Source: Actinomycetaceae bacterium (GTDB lineage Bacteria > Actinomycetota > Actinomycetes > Actinomycetales > Actinomycetaceae). Taken from it: a stretch of DNA of 56,022 bases. Numbering within the stretch: the first letter of the stretch is position 1; every line of letters begins with the position of its first letter. The notes under the pieces are model-generated. The model was given only the letters and a program-made list of their open reading frames with translations, ran no database searches and was not told the DNA's origin. A program made the position numbers and the translations under genes. Where the stretch lies: positions 1 through 56,022 of the forward strand of contig JAUNAP010000008.1 of assembly GCA_030527545.1 (NCBI GenBank), read 5' to 3'. Below, piece after piece: positions 53,623-56,022 of the stretch.

Positions 53623-54380
53623 ACGACGACGCTGTCTTCATGGCCCGCACGAAGTCCTTCACGAGGAGGGCTCGTCGGCTCAACGAGTCGATGCAGCGCA
53701 CGTGGGACACTTTCGGCCCTCGCTATGTCGTTGACGTAGCGCGTGGGGTGGGGGAGACGACCGTCGACCCGTCCGTCAAGCCTCTGTCGTTTCGTAAGCT
53801 GTTTGGGCGAGAATCGCTTGTCCGCTGTGAGATTGGTGCCGGCAATGGCGACCAGATTGTCTCTGCCGCCGCCGCCCATCCCGACCGCGATTTTCTCGCG
53901 TTCGAGGTCTATCGACCGGGTGTCGTTAAGACGATCGCAAAGGCGCACAAGGCGGGCGTGACTAACCTCAAGATTCTCGAGGTTGACGCTCAACAGGCCA
54001 TGCCGATTCTCTTCCCGGATGCTTGCCTCGACGAGTTGTGGGTCTTTTTCCCCGATCCGTGGCGCAAGGCACGCCATCATAAGCGCAGGCTTGTGCAACC
54101 GGCATTCGCCAAGGAGGTAGTGCGCGTGTTGCGGCCGGGCGGAAAGTGGCTTTTGGCCACAGATTGGGAAGACTACGCCTTCCAGATGCGAGACGTTGTC
54201 GAGGACTGTCCGGGACTGACGAATCCGTACGCGGGGATGAACCCGGATCCGCATGATCCCGATGGCGAGCGGGGAGGATTTGCGCCGCGCTGGCCTGGTA
54301 GGCTCATGACTCACTTCGAGCGTCGAGGACTCGACGCAGGGCGCGTCGTGCGCGACATCGTCGGGCAGAAGATCGCGTGA
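53619..54380 (+). CDS. trmB: tRNA (guanine-N7-)-methyltransferase
   Basis: 253 residues from a GTG overlapping lepA; ATG 53640 ([10 protein letters not shown]) is a plausible later start. Makes m7G46 in tRNA. Signatures: [21 protein letters not shown] (SAM site), [31 protein letters not shown] and [13 protein letters not shown]. Overlaps hemW by four bases. Confidence 0.95.
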   Translation: MNDDAVFMARTKSFTRRARRLNESMQRTWDTFGPRYVVDVARGVGETTVDPSVKPLSFRKLFGRESLVRCEIGAGNGDQIVSAAAAHPDRDFLAFEVYRPGVVKTIAKAHKAGVTNLKILEVDAQQAMPILFPDACLDELWVFFPDPWRKARHHKRRLVQPAFAKEVVRVLRPGGKWLLATDWEDYAFQMRDVVEDCPGLTNPYAGMNPDPHDPDGERGGFAPRWPGRLMTHFERRGLDAGRVVRDIVGQKIA

Positions 54381-55606
54381 CGCGCGGATTTTCTGTCTAC
54401 ATACACGTCCCGTTTTGCGCGGTGCGATGTGGGTACTGCGATTTCAACACGTACACGGTCGGTTTTGGTCGAGGTGCGGAACCCACGACCTACGCGGTGA
54501 GTGTTGAACGCGAGCTGACCCAGGCGCGCGAGCGGGGCCTTCTTCGTGAGGCTCAGAGCGTCTACCTGGGGGGTGGAACGCCCTCGCTGCTGCCCGACGA
54601 CGAGATAGCGGCTCTCCTCATGGCCGTGCGTCGCCTCGGCGGTATTGCCGAGGGCGCGGAAGTATCCCTGGAGGCTAACCCCGACACCGTCACTCCGGCC
54701 CGCACAGCCGCTTGGTCGAAGGCGGGGATCACGCGCGTGTCCATGGGCATGCAGTCTGCCGTCCCGCACGTACTGGCGACCCTCGAGCGCACGCACTCTC
54801 CGCTGGCGGTACCCCGTGCCGTCGAGGCAGTCAAGGCCGCCGGCATGGACGTATCCGTCGATCTCATCTATGGCACGCCACGGGAGAGCCTGAGTGATTG
54901 GGAGGCAAGCCTCAAGGCCGCCATCGCGCTCGAGCCCGACCACGTGTCGGCCTACGGGCTCGTCGTCGAAAAGGGCACGAAGATGGGGCGACTGGTTGCC
55001 AGGGGTGAGCTTCCGGCACCTAGCTCGGATGACGAGGCCGAGAAGTACATGCTTGCCGACGAGCTTTTGGCCCGGGCCGGATACGCCTGGTACGAGATCT
55101 CGAATTGGGCCCGCCGCGGGCCGGCTGAGGATCGCGTAGGCGATGCGACGAAGCTGGCCCACGCATCGCGACACAACCTCGCCTATTGGAGTGACGACGA
55201 GTGGTGGGGGGCCGGCCCCGGTGCCCACTCCTTCGTGCGGGGACGACGCTGGTGGAACGTCAAGCACCCCGGCGTCTATGCGGCGAGTCTGGCGGCCGGG
55301 CGCCCCGTAGAGGACGACGGGGAGGTACCCACCGCCGATGAGCGCCGCCTCGAACACGTCATGGTCGCCATCCGACTTGCGCGCGGGCTCAGCCTGAGCG
55401 ATGCGAGCGAGGACGGAAATCGCGACGGAGTCGTGGCTGGTCTTCTTCGTGACGGTCTCGCCTGCGTTTTCCGCCCGCAACCGGATGGCACGTGGGAGCC
55501 AGTGGAAGGGCCGGTAGAAGAGCGCCTAAGCAGCGATCGTCTCGTTCTCACCCTCAAGGGGCGGCTCCTTGCCGACGAGGTCACTCGCCGTCTCGTCTTC
55601 TCATGA
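54377..55606 (+). CDS. hemW: Radical SAM heme chaperone HemW
   Basis: 409 residues from a GTG. HemN-like radical SAM protein that binds heme and a 4Fe-4S cluster. IHVPFCAVRCGYCDFNTY has the CxxxCxxC cluster motif plus the HemW-type fourth residue Phe after C; VYLGGGTPSLLP, VSLEANPDTV and GIIRVSMGMQS-like GITRVSMGMQ follow. HNLAYW and the C-terminal HemW domain are intact. The usual name for this family was oxygen-independent coproporphyrinogen oxidase. Confidence 0.93.
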   Translation: MTRGFSVYIHVPFCAVRCGYCDFNTYTVGFGRGAEPTTYAVSVERELTQARERGLLREAQSVYLGGGTPSLLPDDEIAALLMAVRRLGGIAEGAEVSLEANPDTVTPARTAAWSKAGITRVSMGMQSAVPHVLATLERTHSPLAVPRAVEAVKAAGMDVSVDLIYGTPRESLSDWEASLKAAIALEPDHVSAYGLVVEKGTKMGRLVARGELPAPSSDDEAEKYMLADELLARAGYAWYEISNWARRGPAEDRVGDATKLAHASRHNLAYWSDDEWWGAGPGAHSFVRGRRWWNVKHPGVYAASLAAGRPVEDDGEVPTADERRLEHVMVAIRLARGLSLSDASEDGNRDGVVAGLLRDGLACVFRPQPDGTWEPVEGPVEERLSSDRLVLTLKGRLLADEVTRRLVFS

Positions 55607-55671
55607 CACCGGTCGGACTATCCGCGCGACCTCGTTGAGGCCGAGCGCGAGGAGCAAGAAGTAGATAGAAG

Positions 55672-55702
55672 AGGGCCCCGACCAGATCCTGGTCGGGGCC
55701 CT
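55672..55702. terminator. Bidirectional terminator
   Basis: A perfect 14-bp stem AGGGCCCCGACCAG with its complement around an ATC loop, followed by GTTTC, between convergent hemW and the surface-protein gene. Confidence 0.88.
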
Positions 55703-55740
55703 GTTTCAGCTAGCCGAGGCTAGCGGATGCCTCGCATCAA

Positions 55741-56022
55741 TTAGGCGTTGCGGCGAGCAAGCACAACACCCGTGCCGGCGGTCGCGAGACCAGCGGCCAT
55801 GAGGAGAACGAGCATCGAGGAAGCACCGGTCTTGGCGAGCGGAGCCTTCTGAGCCGTCACCGGGGCGGCAGGAGCCGGAGCCGGAGCAACGGTCTTCTCG
55901 ACGGTAACGGTCTTCGTGGGCTGCGGGTCGGCCGGCTTCTGGGTCGGGGCGACGGTGTTGTCGTCCTTCTCCTCGTCGGTCTGCGTGCCCTTGTCGTTGT
56001 CCTCGTCGGTCTGCGTGCCCTC
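55741..56022 (-). CDS. Sortase-anchored surface protein, C-terminal fragment
   Basis: The last 93 codons of a minus-strand gene that continues past the window. A ten-residue repeat (GTQTDEDNDK, GTQTDEEKDD) leads into a Pro/Thr/Ala-rich wall-spanning region, then LAKTG, a hydrophobic stretch (about 18 residues) and the tail LARRNA. The LAxTG form again points to a class E-type sortase. Two matching 22-base repeats on the DNA level encode the TQTDE units. The binding domain is outside the window. Confidence 0.85.
   Translation of the reverse strand, partial: EGTQTDEDNDKGTQTDEEKDDNTVAPTQKPADPQPTKTVTVEKTVAPAPAPAAPVTAQKAPLAKTGASSMLVLLMAAGLATAGTGVVLARRNA

Noticed and set aside
55970-56022. 22-base repeats as a CRISPR array
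   Set aside because: Two in-frame copies encode TQTDE units of a surface protein; no spacers or cas genes.

Overview
This 56 kb window is chromosomal DNA of a high-GC Gram-positive bacterium, most likely an Actinomycetaceae-like actinomycete. The evidence is the high GC, frequent GTG starts with 4-base stop/start overlaps, several gene neighbourhoods known from Mycobacterium and Corynebacterium (etfB-etfA-iscS-mnmA; a protein mannosyltransferase divergent from rsmI and metG; folate cyclo-ligase / gephyrin-like MoeA / RimJ / membrane receptor; a VKOR gene), and LAxTG-type sortase signals at both window edges. No phage, integrase, IS element, CRISPR array, rRNA or replication origin was seen.

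Layout. 1-2.4 kb: end of a sortase-anchored surface protein, a translationally coupled His-rich exported protein, and a methyltransferase. 2.5-8.1 kb (minus): a PTS EIIBCA permease behind a perfect palindrome, trpS and glgX. 8.3-12.9 kb (plus): electron-transfer flavoprotein etfB-etfA, a cysteine desulfurase and mnmA in a chain of overlaps, then tRNA-Leu and a PrxQ peroxiredoxin. 13-16.4 kb (minus): an HTH/antitoxin-like protein, two tandem tRNA-Ala genes and a protein O-mannosyltransferase. 16.5-19.2 kb (plus): rsmI and metG.

19.2-25.7 kb is the accessory part. It holds a winged-helix gene remnant, a LytTR regulator with a DUF3021 membrane partner behind three regularly spaced ACCGYTTAG repeats, a duplicated and decaying pair (MFS transporter fragment plus small soluble protein), an Mrr endonuclease gene split by an in-frame TGA, small membrane proteins, and an exported papain-like cysteine protease.

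25.9-40.3 kb: pcrA/uvrD, a sodium:solute symporter with a small membrane partner, tRNA-Arg, a 1400-residue SF1-helicase-like protein whose ATPase motifs look destroyed, mscL, a SAF-domain protein, folate cyclo-ligase, the moeA(glp)-rimJ-glpR division-linked cluster and tRNA-Lys. 40.4-42.9 kb: VKOR, an MntR-type regulator, a HIT protein and Dps. 43-55.6 kb: leuS, an aldose epimerase, comEA-comEC-holA, a MazF-like protein, rpsT, an S4 protein, and lepA-trmB-hemW. The window ends inside a second sortase-anchored protein on the minus strand.

Most of the window is housekeeping: translation (three aminoacyl-tRNA synthetases, tRNA and rRNA modification, five tRNAs), DNA metabolism, redox and carbohydrate uptake. 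The most interesting signals are the LytTR operator array, the helicase pseudoenzyme, the decaying duplicated module, the interrupted Mrr gene and the His-rich surface locus. All assignments come from reading the sequence; no database search was run.
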